A stretch of DNA of 64,000 bases from Olsenella sp. oral taxon 807 (lineage in GTDB: Bacteria; Actinomycetota; Coriobacteriia; Coriobacteriales; Atopobiaceae), in the NCBI RefSeq assembly GCF_001189515.2, contig NZ_CP012069.2, positions 992,001 through 1,056,000 on the forward strand, written 5' to 3'. Shown here one piece after another: positions 18,215-26,922 of the stretch. The number at the start of each line of letters is the position of its first letter. Positions within the stretch are counted from its first letter, which is position 1. The position numbers and the translations under genes are program-made. The notes under the pieces are model-generated. The model did not search any database. It worked only from the letters and a program-made list of their open reading frames with translations, and had not been told where the DNA came from.

Positions 18215-18818
18215 GGACTGTGTTAACCCTACCCTGATACGGCGAGTTCGGGGTGGAACGGGTACGGCGCGGCGACTCTCTGTCTCCACGTCAGTCGATG
18301 TGGAGGGCATGGGAGCTGCTCGACGATCGGGTCGTCGGGGCGACGAGCCTCGTGCAGTCACGCGAGGTAGCCGTGGAGTCTCCTGGTGGACATGTCACGG
18401 AACCTGGCAGGGAACGCCTCAGGTGTCGAGTGGGTCGCGCATCACGAGGTCGGGCGGTGCCCTCGGTCCCGAGGACGCGAAACTCTGGTGCGCCGCCACG
18501 CCCATCTCTGCGAGCGCGGACGCAAGTCCCCTGCCTGTTGGTCGACGCGACAGCCCGGCGGGTGCGCACTCCGCGAGAGCCTCCCTGGCGCTGCCGACGC
18601 CGAGTCTTCCCCTGCAGCCGCGCGTCGTCTCCCTCGGGCGGCAGCTCCTCCGCCATCGCCTGCGACAGCAGCCCAGGCATCCTCTCCCGCTTGTCGTCGC
18701 GCATCGTGCGGACGATCACCTTCAGCCCCTTCGCAGACATGCCGCCTTCCTCACCTCCGGGTGTGGGAGAGGCATATGACTGTGGGGTCAAAAATATCAA
18801 ACGGGGGTTAACGCAGCC
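18215..18818. mobile_element. Remnant of an IS256-like element with inverted ends
   Basis: The left end (from 18215, GGACTGTGTTAACCCT) and the right end (to 18818, GGGGGTTAACGCAGCC) are imperfect inverted repeats. They match the ends of the small element at 60773-60946. Inside, the stretch 18310-18360 resembles the inner part of that second copy. No intact transposase is readable in any frame; overlapping frames here are GC-driven. The IS256-like label rests only on the GGCTGTGT(T)AA type of end and is tentative. No target duplication is obvious. Confidence 0.5.
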
Positions 18819-18863
18819 ATTGACAAAAAACTAGGGCAGGACTGCCTTCGCAACCCCGCCCCG

Positions 18864-18888
18864 CAAAACCCGAAGGTTTTTTGTCTGA
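18864..18888 (+). terminator. Intrinsic terminator-like hairpin
   Basis: AAAACC-CGAA-GGTTTT followed by a short T-run forms a compact hairpin between the IS remnant and the minus-strand Abi gene that ends at 18904. It sits just past the Abi stop and could serve either strand; the T-run favours plus-strand transcripts. Confidence 0.5.
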
Positions 18889-18903
18889 TTCCATTATGGG
18901 TGA

Positions 18904-19602
18904 TTACACCCAGTTGTCGAACACCTTCGCAAGAAATCTGTAAGCGGATACCACACAATCGGTGTTCGTGTACCAGTCGGCGTGCTCGACGGCACGATGC
19001 TTGAGGGCATCGACCAGGCTCCTGCACATCTCCCTCGTGTGGGAGCCCGCGACCATCTCCCTGTAGGCGAACGCCATCATCGTTATCTGCTGGACGCGCG
19101 GGTTGGCCATCTTCGCTCGCCTCGCACGCCTATTGATGCCCATCTCGTCGAGCGCCAGCGCGACCTCTCTCGGGGTGCGGATGGTGCTTGTCTCGCCTGG
19201 CGCGAAGCCGTTTATGATGTCGGTGGAATGGGCGCAGGCGTTCCTCACGGCTTGGGCTTGCCTGAAAAGGTAGTGCTCGCTTCTCATCCGCCGGTCCTTC
19301 CACCTATCTGCGCAGAAGAGATAGAAGTTGATGAAGCCTCCGAAGGAAAGTAGCTCGATGAGGACCCATACGGGCTTCTCGTTGTCGTACTTGCGGGCCA
19401 TGCCCCCGCTGTACCTATCCCTCTTCAGCCGCTCCATCTCCTTCTCGCGAATCGATCGGTTCCTCTCACTCAGGCTTTCCAGGTAGTCGGCGACGATCGA
19501 GTAGCCGTCCTCGTCTGCTCGCTCGGTGACCTCGCGCATGAGCCTGACCTTGGCAAAGTGCTTGATGTCCAGCGTCATCGGGAGCAAGGTGTACCTGAGC
19601 AT
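18904..19602 (-). CDS. Abi family (AbiD/F, Abi_2-like) protein, probably 5'-truncated
   Basis: A 232-aa frame from the first ATG at 19602. The C-terminal half has the hallmark RNACAHS (Rx4-6H-like motif of Abi/HEPN-type proteins), preceded by LIELLSFGGFINFYLF, as in the Abi_2 family of abortive-infection proteins. The frame stays open upstream to about 19850 and still encodes family-like sequence (QLAAYRVLFEK, YVGLDFGHLRDLAAIDHMLR). No ATG, GTG or TTG with a ribosome site lies there. The N-terminal part of the domain has therefore lost its start, and I read this as a truncated gene. If expressed it would be a cytosolic RNase-like phage-defence protein. Confidence 0.6.
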   Translation of the reverse strand: MLRYTLLPMTLDIKHFAKVRLMREVTERADEDGYSIVADYLESLSERNRSIREKEMERLKRDRYSGGMARKYDNEKPVWVLIELLSFGGFINFYLFCADRWKDRRMRSEHYLFRQAQAVRNACAHSTDIINGFAPGETSTIRTPREVALALDEMGINRRARRAKMANPRVQQITMMAFAYREMVAGSHTREMCRSLVDALKHRAVEHADWYTNTDCVVSAYRFLAKVFDNWV

Positions 19603-20025
19603 GTGGTCGATGGCCGCGAGATCCCGCAGATGCCCGAAGTCGAGACCGACGTACTCGCTGCCATGCGCTCCTCCGATGCGCTTTTCAAACAGGACGCGGT
19701 AGGCCGCGAGCTGCCTGTTACCGGGTCTGCCCGAGCCCCTCGACCTGCACCTCTCCTTCGCCGCCCTGACGTCGCTGTCCCCCTCGACGCGCGCGCAGGA
19801 GTCGGGGCCCGTGGTGGCCGGGCTCGGTGCCGGTATCGCGTACCCTCATAGGGCGGCATGAGGTCGAGATTGCGAGGACCTGTCAGCTGCTCTCGTGCGA
19901 AGGGTACGGGTGCCCGTGAGGCGGGCAAAGGTCGACGCGGCGGCCGTGGGGAGGTGCGAGCACATGCGGAGCGCAGGTGGGGTCACGTTGCGAAGGTGTG
20001 GGGAGGTCCCCATGAGAACGCCCGC

Positions 20026-20412
20026 TCACCTGCCTTGCAGCTTATGCACGAGCTCGGCGAACTCGTCGCGCCTCTGGGCTGGGGTGCGCGAGTCCTCGCT
20101 GGACTCCCTCATGGCGTTTGCCGCGATGGCGCCGAGGGCGCCAAACGAGCGTCCCAGCGCGGCCTTGAGAGGCGAGAACTCAAGGCGATACTTCGTGCCG
20201 TTCATCTTGATGGAGTCACCGCTCCACGTCTTGAGCTTCGCTTCCACCTCGCCTATGGGTGCACGATCGAACTCGTTGCCCTTGTTGTCAAAGAGGATGA
20301 GCTCGCCTGAGCCATCGATGCCTATGAAGCCGTTTGTCGCCCGTTGCCTGATGCCTTGGACTATGTGCATGCCGTCGCACCAGAATTGCCAGTCGCCCCT
20401 GTTGTCTGCCAT
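20026..20412 (-). CDS. Hypothetical 128-aa protein
   Basis: I place the start at the ATG at 20412, preceded on the minus strand by a perfect AGGAGG at 6 bases; the longer frame to 20454 lacks such a site. The product reads as a small beta-rich domain (ELILFDNKGNEFDRAPIG; KLKTWSGDSIKMNGTKYRL) followed by a helical, charged tail. This is reminiscent of bacterial PH/GRAM-like domains, without a firm match. It lies alone between two decayed regions. Function unknown. Confidence 0.6.
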   Translation of the reverse strand: MADNRGDWQFWCDGMHIVQGIRQRATNGFIGIDGSGELILFDNKGNEFDRAPIGEVEAKLKTWSGDSIKMNGTKYRLEFSPLKAALGRSFGALGAIAANAMRESSEDSRTPAQRRDEFAELVHKLQGR

Positions 20413-20929
20413 GGAGTTCCTCCTGAGGTCGTCTGTTGACAAGAAGTGAGCCACGTGCTAGCAGAGAACTATACCGTAGATGGCATGGCGGCATGCCAGC
20501 TGCACAATATACGATGCATTCTGCAAAGGAGCGCACCCGGTGGGGAGGTGTGTCTTGCGGGGCACGGTGCACCGGACGCCTCCCGAAGTGCTGGGGGCGG
20601 TTGCCCCTGCCGTGAGGCTGGGGGGCCGACAGAGGGGGGCGTGGGTGACGACTTTGGCAGGCGGGGCATCGACAGCCCCTCCGACAGGCGCTATCTGCTG
20701 TAGCTCTACCGTACGGGCATCACGGCGATCACTGCGCGATGGGTGGAAGGCAGGCGTGCAAAGTTCGTCGAGCGCACGGTCACGCTCATCTCGGGCTGCA
20801 TCCACAAGGCGTGATGCGAGTGGCGTGAGGCGCTTGGACATCGGCCATCGGAGGGGCTGGGACAAGCCGCCCTTGTCGGCAGGCGTCTTTCCACCATGCG
20901 CATCTGGCCATTGGGAGGCGCGAGGCAGG
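20413..20929. other. 517-base stretch without a supported gene
   Basis: Several GC-driven frames overlap here on both strands. The least unlikely is a minus-strand frame ending at 20458 that contains RLTPLASRLVDAARDERDRAL, but it has no ribosome site and turns into low-complexity sequence. I see no RNA gene, repeat or clear promoter. Confidence 0.4.
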
Positions 20930-21514
20930 TCAGTCGCCCTCCTCCAGATATCTCCTTGCAGCCCTCTCGTCCGCGATCATGTACGTGCGCCAGCGGTTGG
21001 AGCCCTGTGCAGCCAAGATGCCATCGCTTACCAGATCGCCGAGCAGCTCGCTTGTCCGTGACGCGCCCAGCCCGGTTGCCTCCATGATAGCTGCCCTGCC
21101 GAGCGGCTCTGCGGCTGATGCGATATGTTGAACTATGTGGCGCTTTGTTCGATCGGTTGCCTTCGTCCGATTTTCGCGTCCGATTCGTTCGAGTTTCCAG
21201 ATGAGACGAGCTCTACGTGCGAACCTGGACGGTGGAATGCCACACGCGTGGCGTTGCCCTCTTGGAAGTACTCGAAGCTCACGCCAGCCTCGTCGCAGGC
21301 CTGCTTGATGCGGCGCAGACCACTACCGAATGCCTCGATGTAACCGCCGCGGAAGAGGGCGTCGGCAATGCGTGGGTTTCGGTTCTGTGGCGCCCTCGCC
21401 ACCCCCTTGAGGTAGTCGTCTGGTGTGGTGCCTGCAGGGAAGAGGCCGGGATTCGTGATCTGTACCGTGTCCGTAAAGATATCGATCATCACGCGGCTGT
21501 CACCTTGATGCTCT
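20930..21514 (-). pseudogene. 3' part of an AlbA_2/HATPase-type gene split by the RIT element
   Basis: From 21514 downwards the minus strand reads DIFTDTVQITNPGLFP and AFGSGLRRIKQACDEAG, the typical C-terminal half of AlbA_2-plus-HATPase_c_4 proteins. The frame stops at 21133, but the next frame continues HIASAAEPLGRAAIMEATGL and LVSDGILAAQGSNRWRTYM to a stop at 20930-20932. That is the winged-helix tail of such proteins, so there is a frameshift near 21135. The matching 5' part lies at 24952-25812 across the RIT element. The gene is inactivated twice, by insertion and by frameshift. Confidence 0.8.
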
Positions 21515-21603
21515 TTGTGTTATCGGAAGCCCCGCGTTATGAGAAGCCGCCAAGCAAGCCCGCAGGTCGCGGGCTTTTTTGATGCCCGACGGCTTCGCAT
21601 AAC
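21515..21603 (+). repeat. Left terminal inverted repeat of the RIT element
   Basis: Near-perfect inverted copy of 24863-24951. It begins TTGTGTTATCGGAAGC and ends GGCTTCGCATAAC. It contains the inward-facing hairpin and T-run listed separately. Confidence 0.9.
21557..21580 (+). terminator. Intrinsic terminator inside the left RIT repeat, facing inward
   Basis: AGCCCGC-AGGTC-GCGGGCT plus six Ts on the plus strand. Transcription entering the element from the left would stop here. The minus strand lacks a T-run after the hairpin, so the signal is directional. Confidence 0.75.
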
Positions 21604-21631
21604 GTGACCGTGCATCCATAATCGTTCCCGT

Positions 21632-22885
21632 ATGTCCGACATCGAGACTGAGGAGGTCAACATGGACGTACGGGAGTTCGAGGAGTTCGTGCCGTGCGTG
21701 ATTGAGCGCATGCGCGCGGACGGCTGCGCCGAGGGCCCCATCGGCACGGCCGAATGGGTCCTGCGGTGGTTCGCGGAATTCTGCCGCGAGGAGGAGGTCG
21801 GCGACGTCGGTGATGACGCCGTCGCCGACTTCTGTGCCAGGCGCTTCGGCTTCGATGCCGGCGATGCGAAGCTGCCGACGCGGACGGCGTTGCGCAAGCC
21901 GCTCCTCACTGCGATGGGATCGTGCCGCACCGGGTCGTACTGCAAGACCCACCAGCCAGGCGTCGTCCACGAGGTGCCGGAGTGCATGAGGGGGGTGTAT
22001 TCCCTCGTCATCACCGACTTCGTCGGCGAGCGGCGCGAGACCGGCCTGAGGACCAAGGAGCGCAAGGCCTGGATGGCGGCGAAGTTCCTGACGTTCGTCG
22101 CGGAATCGGGTGTGGGCGACATCGCGCGCTTGCGCATGGAGGACGTCGACGCGTTCGTCGGGTCGCTCTCCGGGTACGCGCCCGCCACGCTGCGCTGCCT
22201 CAGGGGGACGCTGCGGGAGCTGCTCGACTGGATGGCGGGGCGCGGGATGGTGGGGCTCTCGGGGCGCATGGCGTTCCCCGTGCCCAAGGGGAGCAGCCGC
22301 TCGACGGTCCTGTCCTACTACACGAAGGACGAGGTGGAACGCATCGTCGCCGGCATCGACGCGTCCACGAGGAGGGGCAAGCCCTGCCTGCTCGTCGTCG
22401 CGCTGTTCGCGCTCGCCGGGATGCGGGCGGGGGACGCGGCGAGCCTCACGCTATCCGACATCGACTGGGACGCGGGCCTGATCCGCATCGCCCGGCAGAG
22501 GACCGGGGAGCCCCTCGACGTCCCGATGCCCGACGAGGTGCGCTACCCGCCCGTCGACCACATGCGCAACGCCCGCCCCGACAGCGCCAGCGGCCCCGAC
22601 CACCTGCTCGTCACTGTGAACGCGCCCCACACGCGCATGCGCGGCGCCGGCACGCTCGGGCGCATCGTGGGCCGGCGCGTGGAGGCCGCCGGGGTCGAGC
22701 CCGGCAGGCGCCGCCACGGCCCGCACTCCCTGCGCCACTCGCTCGCGACCAACATGCTCGCCGCCGACGTGCCGGTGAGCGCCATATCCGACGTGCTCGG
22801 GCACGGCAGCGCGAGGACCACCGAGGCCTGCCTGACCGTCGACCTCGCGCACGCCCGGGACCTCGCGTCGGGGGTGCCGCCATGA
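21632..22885 (+). CDS. ritA: RIT tyrosine recombinase A, catalytic Tyr replaced by Cys
   Basis: A 417-aa member of the tyrosine recombinase family, the only open frame of the trio. An N-terminal SAM-like core-binding region runs to about residue 210. The catalytic domain has the first Arg in GMRAGDAASL, HSLRHSLATNML (His-x-x-Arg) and DVLGHGSARTTEA. The residue 9 after the GH histidine, where the nucleophilic Tyr belongs, is Cys400 (TGC at 22829). A single A-to-G change from TAC would explain it. The TTG/ATG choice at the start is uncertain; the ATG at 21632 follows no strong site and the ATG at 21662 is an alternative. The ritB start overlaps its stop. Confidence 0.85.
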   Translation: MSDIETEEVNMDVREFEEFVPCVIERMRADGCAEGPIGTAEWVLRWFAEFCREEEVGDVGDDAVADFCARRFGFDAGDAKLPTRTALRKPLLTAMGSCRTGSYCKTHQPGVVHEVPECMRGVYSLVITDFVGERRETGLRTKERKAWMAAKFLTFVAESGVGDIARLRMEDVDAFVGSLSGYAPATLRCLRGTLRELLDWMAGRGMVGLSGRMAFPVPKGSSRSTVLSYYTKDEVERIVAGIDASTRRGKPCLLVVALFALAGMRAGDAASLTLSDIDWDAGLIRIARQRTGEPLDVPMPDEVRYPPVDHMRNARPDSASGPDHLLVTVNAPHTRMRGAGTLGRIVGRRVEAAGVEPGRRRHGPHSLRHSLATNMLAADVPVSAISDVLGHGSARTTEACLTVDLAHARDLASGVPP

Positions 22886-23850
22886 TGTTCGACAGCAACC
22901 ATTCCCCCGACTGGGTCCCCAACATGGACGGGCCGTTCGCGGAGGAGCTGGCGGCCCACGTCCGGCACAAGCGCGCGCTGGGCCACCGGTACGCCGAGCC
23001 GGTCTGCCACGCGCTCAAGAAGACGGGCCGGACGTTCGCCGAGATGGGCTGCGACGGCACCCGCATCACCCGTGAGACGGCGGGCGCGTGGTGCTCCGCG
23101 GGGGAGGGCCAGACGCGCGCCACGCTCGGGAAGAGGCGCACTGCCCCCCGACGGTCTCGCCAAATACCTGATCTCGAGGGGCTGGGAGGACGTGGCCCTC
23201 TGCGAGGAGGGCGGCGCCCTCGGCAGCTCGTTCGCCCCGCACGTCCTCGGGCGCGACGAGGTGGCCCGCGTGTTCCGCGCGGCCCGGGCGTCGGCGGCCG
23301 GCGAGCGCGCCCACTCCCGCTACGCGGCGATGTGTCTGTGCCACGCGTGTGGCCTGCGCCGCTCGGAGGCCGGCAACCTGCGCGTGTCCGACTTCGACCC
23401 CGGCGCCCGGGCGGTCGCGGCCGGGCATTCGAAGAGTGACGTGTCGCGCCTGGTCGCGATGTCCGAGTCGACCGCGGAGGTCCTGGCCGAGCACGCCGCG
23501 ATGCCCCGCGACCCCGCCCCCGGCGCCTTCCTGCTGCGCGGCCGGCACGCGGGGCGGGTGGCCCTGCCCGTTCTGGCACGACTGCCTCGATGCCGCGGGC
23601 GTGGTCCCCCGCGCCGACGGCAGCCGCCAGCGCCCGCGCGACCTCCGGCACACGTTCTGCGTCCGCGCGCTGGAGAAGATCGCGGAGGGAGGCCGCGACA
23701 TACGCGCCGCGCCGCCCCTCCCCGGCGCCTACCTCGGCCACAAGGGCATCGTCGAGACGGAGCGCTGCCTGCGCCTCGTCGAGCCGGCGTACCGCGAGGT
23801 GTCCGACGCGGCGGCCGGTGGCTTGCCGGACTTCTACGGGAGGGGGAGCC
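22882..23850 (+). pseudogene. ritB: RIT tyrosine recombinase B, two frameshifts and Tyr-to-Cys
   Basis: It starts at ATG 22882 in an ATGA overlap and reads well to about 23140 (LAAHVRHKRALGHRYAEPVC). It then continues in a second frame (PPDGLAKYLISRGWEDVAL; CGLRRSEAGNLRVSDFD), and after an apparent extra G near 23570 in a third (FWHDCLDAAGVVP; RDLRHTFCVRALEKIAEGG; YLGHKGIVETER). The active-site position 9 after the GH histidine is again Cys (TGC 23766-23768) where RYLRL would be expected. All parts of the protein are present, so decay is recent. Both shifts lie in GC runs, so sequencing error is possible for each. Confidence 0.8.
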
Positions 23851-24854
23851 ATGGGCGAGGGCAGGCGGGACTTCGGGTACTACGCCGAGCGCTTCCTGGG
23901 CGACTACCTGACGGCGAGGAAGGGCTGCTCGGCCAAGACGGTCTCGTCCTACCGCGACGCGATCGTCCTGCCCATGGGGTTCACGCGGGGGCGCTGCGGC
24001 GGGCGCTTCGGGCTGGCCGACATCGACGCCGGGGCCGTCGGGGCGTTCCCCGACCACCTCGAGGCCGACCGGGGCAACTCGGTCGCGACCCGCAACCAGC
24101 GCCAGGCTGCCGCGAGCCCGTTCCTGTCGTTCGTGCGCACGCGCGAGCCCGAGCCGTGCGGCCAGTACGCGGCAGTCCTCGACATCCCGAGGAAGAGGCC
24201 GCCCAGGCCGGCGATTGCGTACCTCACCGTCGCAGAGGCGGGGGGCCGCTCGCCTCGATCGACGAGTCGGACCGCCGGGGCCTCCGGGACAAGGCCATGC
24301 TCGCCTTCCCCTGCGAGACCGCCGCGCGCGTCGACGAGCTCTGCGGCTGCCTTTCCCGCCAGCTGCGCCTCGAGTCGGCGCCCTACGCGGGGCCGCGCGG
24401 CAAGGGCGGCAAGGCGCGCAACGTGCCGGTCACCGAGTCGTTCGCCGAGCTCGTCGGCGACTAGGCGGGGGCGTTCGGGATCGGGGGCGGAGACGAGCCG
24501 CCGCTCGCCAACCGGTACGGGAGACCGCTCACGCAGAAGGGCGTGTCCTACGTGCTCGGCAAGCGCCTGGCCGCCGCCGCCGCGTCGATGCCGAGCATCG
24601 GGCGGAAGGGGATAACGTGCCATTCCATGCGGCACTCGCGTGCGACGCACCTGCTTGAGGCGGGGGTGAACCTGATCTACATCCGCGACATACTGGGGCA
24701 CGCGTCGGTCACGACGACCGAGATATATGCCAAGACCAACCCCGAGCTGAAGCGCAAGTACCTCACGGAGCACAGCGCCACCCACTCGACGGGCGAGAGG
24801 TACACGCCCGAGGAGAGGAACGACCTCGTGAAGTGGCTGAAGGACAACTTCTAG
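23851..24854 (+). pseudogene. ritC: RIT tyrosine recombinase C, frameshift plus amber codon
   Basis: From ATG 23851 the frame encodes YYAERFLGDYLTARKGCSAK and continues to about 24240. There a G6 run shifts it to the frame ASIDESDRRGLRDKAMLAFP. An in-frame TAG at 24462-24464 follows, after which the same frame resumes (SYVLGKRLAAAAASMPSIG) to a stop at 24854. The catalytic residues HSMRHSRATHLL, ILGHASVTTTEIY are complete, including the Tyr missing in A and B. The 3' end lies 8 bases before the right inverted repeat. Confidence 0.8.
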
Positions 24855-24862
24855 GCCACTGA

Positions 24863-24951
24863 GTTATGCGAAGCCGTCGGGCATCAAAAAAGCCCGCGAC
24901 CTGCGGGCTTGCCTGGCGGCTTCTCATAACGCGGGGCTTCCGATAACACAA
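24863..24951 (-). repeat. Right terminal inverted repeat of the RIT element
   Basis: Inverted copy of 21515-21603 with one mismatch seen. It contains the mirror-image terminator at 24886-24909, which stops minus-strand transcription entering from the AlbA_2 gene fragment. Confidence 0.9.
24886..24909 (-). terminator. Intrinsic terminator inside the right RIT repeat, facing inward
   Basis: On the minus strand this is the same hairpin plus six Ts as at the left end. The host gene's own transcript, coming from 25812, should end here and not run antisense through the recombinase genes. Confidence 0.75.
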
Positions 24952-25812
24952 GTTATCAGCATATGCTGATAAGCGGTGACAGAAGGCATTGATGACCGCC
25001 TCGCGGATGGCCTCACGTGGAATCTCAGGGATCTCCTCGCGTGTCGGGCTGCCGTCAATCACGATGCGGCGACGGATATTGGAGTTGACGTAGTACTCCG
25101 CCTTGTCGATAAGCTCAAGCACAGGGGCGTCTTCCTGCTGAAGATCAAGGATGTTGACGCGATCGTTACCGGCGAGCACCCCCATGGTCAGACGTTTGTG
25201 GGAGGGTGAGCGGCAGAATAGCACGGTCGCGGCATTCGTGAGGCGCCCATCGCGCGCGAGTCCGAGGCGCTCAAGCACGTTGGCAGCATCAGAAGACCCG
25301 GCATATGTCGTGGGAATGCGATTCTTCTTGATGCCCGCATCGATGTACGCATGGAGAAGCGCTGCGCTGACATCGGACACAGGACAATCCGAGAGGCGCG
25401 TATCCCATGGCACCTCCCTGTCTATGGCCGCAGCAAACATGCGCTTGACTTGCGCAGGTGTCATGAGCACATCCTCGTCGGCACGGCGGATGCGGTAGCG
25501 TCCCTCGCAGGCGTACGGCGTTTCGTCCCCCTCGAAGTCGATGCGGATGTACGTCTTGCCGCTGTCCTCACATTCCGTGCGTATCTGTGGCGTGATCCTT
25601 GGCTCGATCTTGGATCCAATCTCTTGGCTGATGGAACGCAGCGTCTTGTCCGAGACATCTTGGCCCATGACCTCCCCGTCGTTTCGTACGCCAAAGTAGA
25701 GCACGCCGCTGCCGTGCTTGTTGAGGATCGATGCGATGGACTCCATGGCTTCACGATGCTCACCCGTGGACCTCTTGAACTCCACTTGCTCTGATTCGGC
25801 TCCAAGGTTCAT
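24952..25812 (-). pseudogene. 5' part of the AlbA_2/HATPase-type gene split by the RIT element
   Basis: The start is ATG 25812 on the minus strand. The protein begins MNLGAESEQVEFKRSTGEHR, then SIASILNKHGSGVLYFGV, the AlbA_2 (divergent AAA_4) putative nucleic-acid-binding domain. It continues into the HATPase-like part up to IPREAIREAVINAFCHR, where the next residue should begin the conserved HRDY motif. From there it runs into the palindrome at 24953-24972 and the RIT right end and terminates inside it. The rest of the gene lies at 20930-21514. Such proteins are often transcriptional regulators. Confidence 0.8.
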
Positions 25813-26008
25813 GTCCTACGCTCCCTTCCCGCTGACGATAGTCTCATGGGCAGGTGGCCGCTTGCACGCCTTGAGACCAGGGATGGCTTGCCGTCTGGTA
25901 GTGAGCATCGATGATACCTTTGATTTCTTGGCGTCCAAGTAATCGGGATGACGCGTTGTTGCCTGCCAAGGGAGGGTCCCATTGCCTTCTGGGGCTCCTC
26001 GGGGGTTT

Positions 26009-26463
26009 GTGTGGGTTGCTGCCTCGGCGAAGACGCCAACCTAGCGGCAACTCCGCTCGTGCAGAGCCTGTTTTTCCGACCAAGGGGGAGGTGGCCACCG
26101 AAGGGGCGCCGGCGGCACGTCATGGTGGTTGGGGCACTCGTGCCAACCGACGCGGCTCGCGGCGCAACAGTGTACACGAATGCCCCAAAACAGCACCGAG
26201 GGGCCGTTTTCGCCGATTTGTGTACACTCCTGCGTTCCCTCACCTGTCCACAACGGCGCAACAGTGTACACGAATGCCCCAAAACGGCTCCGAGAGGCCG
26301 TTTTCGTCGATCTGTGTACACTCCTGCGTCCCCACGACCGCTCGCGCGACCGGGTGGGGTCATGGGTCCCACGACATCGACGGCCCTATGGCTCTTGTGA
26401 TGCCAGGGCTCTTGGATCTGAGGCCCACGCCGCCAGGGCAGTGACGCGACCACCTACCCACAC
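26009..26463 (+). repeat. Bounded palindromic repeat, family 1, copy A (two GTGTACAC units)
   Basis: A 455-base non-coding block that starts GTGTGGGT and ends with the inverse, ACCCACAC. A conserved left module (about 26025-26150) is followed by two 73-base palindromic units at 26162-26234 and 26256-26328. Each unit carries GTGTACAC near both ends and the core TGCCCCAAAA. A right module ends the block. The same block recurs inverted at 39524-39914 and direct at 52101-52629. Frames read through it on both strands are spurious. Confidence 0.85.
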
Positions 26464-26617
26464 GAACTCACGAAGCCTTCATCTTGGCCGCCTGATTGAC
26501 ACTGGGAAGCGGGTGTCCGAACGAGTTGTGCGTGACGTATGGAATGTAGTTATGATGTTGTATCTGTCGTATGCTCATGGACATCAAGAGCCCTTTGAGC
26601 TGTGAGAAGGATTGATC

Positions 26618-26884
26618 ATGGGCAGAGAGATGCTGGGGACGATGCGACGTGTCGCAAGGGCATCTCTGGCTTTATGCTCGTTATTAGCGATGGCCACCCC
26701 GAGCTGCTCGCCAGGGGTGGTGGTGCAAGCCGCCACCGGGCAGGCAGGGGCAGATGCCATCGCCTGCAAGCTTGTGGCGGGACAGGCGCTGACGTTCCGC
26801 ATAGCCGCTCGGCATTTGCCGCCGATGTGTGGAATAGCATGTTTGACGATGGCTTGCTCACAAAGGGGCCATGGCCGAGTCTGA
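26618..26884 (+). CDS. Possible secreted peptide, doubtful
   Basis: An 88-aa frame from ATG 26618, preceded by GAGAAGG. The N-terminus resembles a signal peptide (MRRVARASLALCSLLAMATP), but the remainder (IAARHLPPMCGIACLTMACS) looks out of frame. The alternative frame reads FAADVWNSMFDDGLL, which looks more protein-like. It may therefore be a frameshifted exported protein. No family recognised. Confidence 0.25.
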   Translation: MGREMLGTMRRVARASLALCSLLAMATPSCSPGVVVQAATGQAGADAIACKLVAGQALTFRIAARHLPPMCGIACLTMACSQRGHGRV

Positions 26885-26922
26885 GGCTCTCGGCATGCCA
26901 TATGCGGCAGGGAGGGGGGGAC

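Larger units (their letters stand above)
21515..24951 (+). mobile_element. RIT (recombinase-in-trio) element with 89-bp terminal inverted repeats
   Basis: Three tyrosine-recombinase genes in a row, the first two joined by an ATGA overlap, lie between two inverted repeats at 21515-21603 and 24863-24951. The repeats match over about 89 bases with one mismatch noticed. Three recombinases between inverted repeats is the definition of RIT elements. Only the first gene is an open frame; the second and third carry frameshifts and a nonsense codon, so the copy is probably immobile. It is inserted in an AlbA_2-type gene. The right junction carries an extra 20-base perfect palindrome (TTATCAGCATATGCTGATAA, 24953-24972) that belongs neither to the repeat nor to the expected host reading frame. 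Confidence 0.9.

Noticed and set aside
18253-18834. Overlapping frames of about 190 aa in the IS remnant
   Set aside because: All frames are Arg/Ser/Pro-rich, none has a transposase motif, and the ends show this is a deletion remnant.
26162-26328. CRISPR array in the GTGTACAC repeats
   Set aside because: Only 2-3 units, each itself palindromic and 73 bases long, with short shared spacers and no cas genes; units recur at three loci with the same flanks.
26009-26600. Plus- and minus-strand frames of 75-215 aa within the family 1 repeats
   Set aside because: They read straight through palindromes (VYTNAPK and similar words in several frames) and have no ribosome sites.
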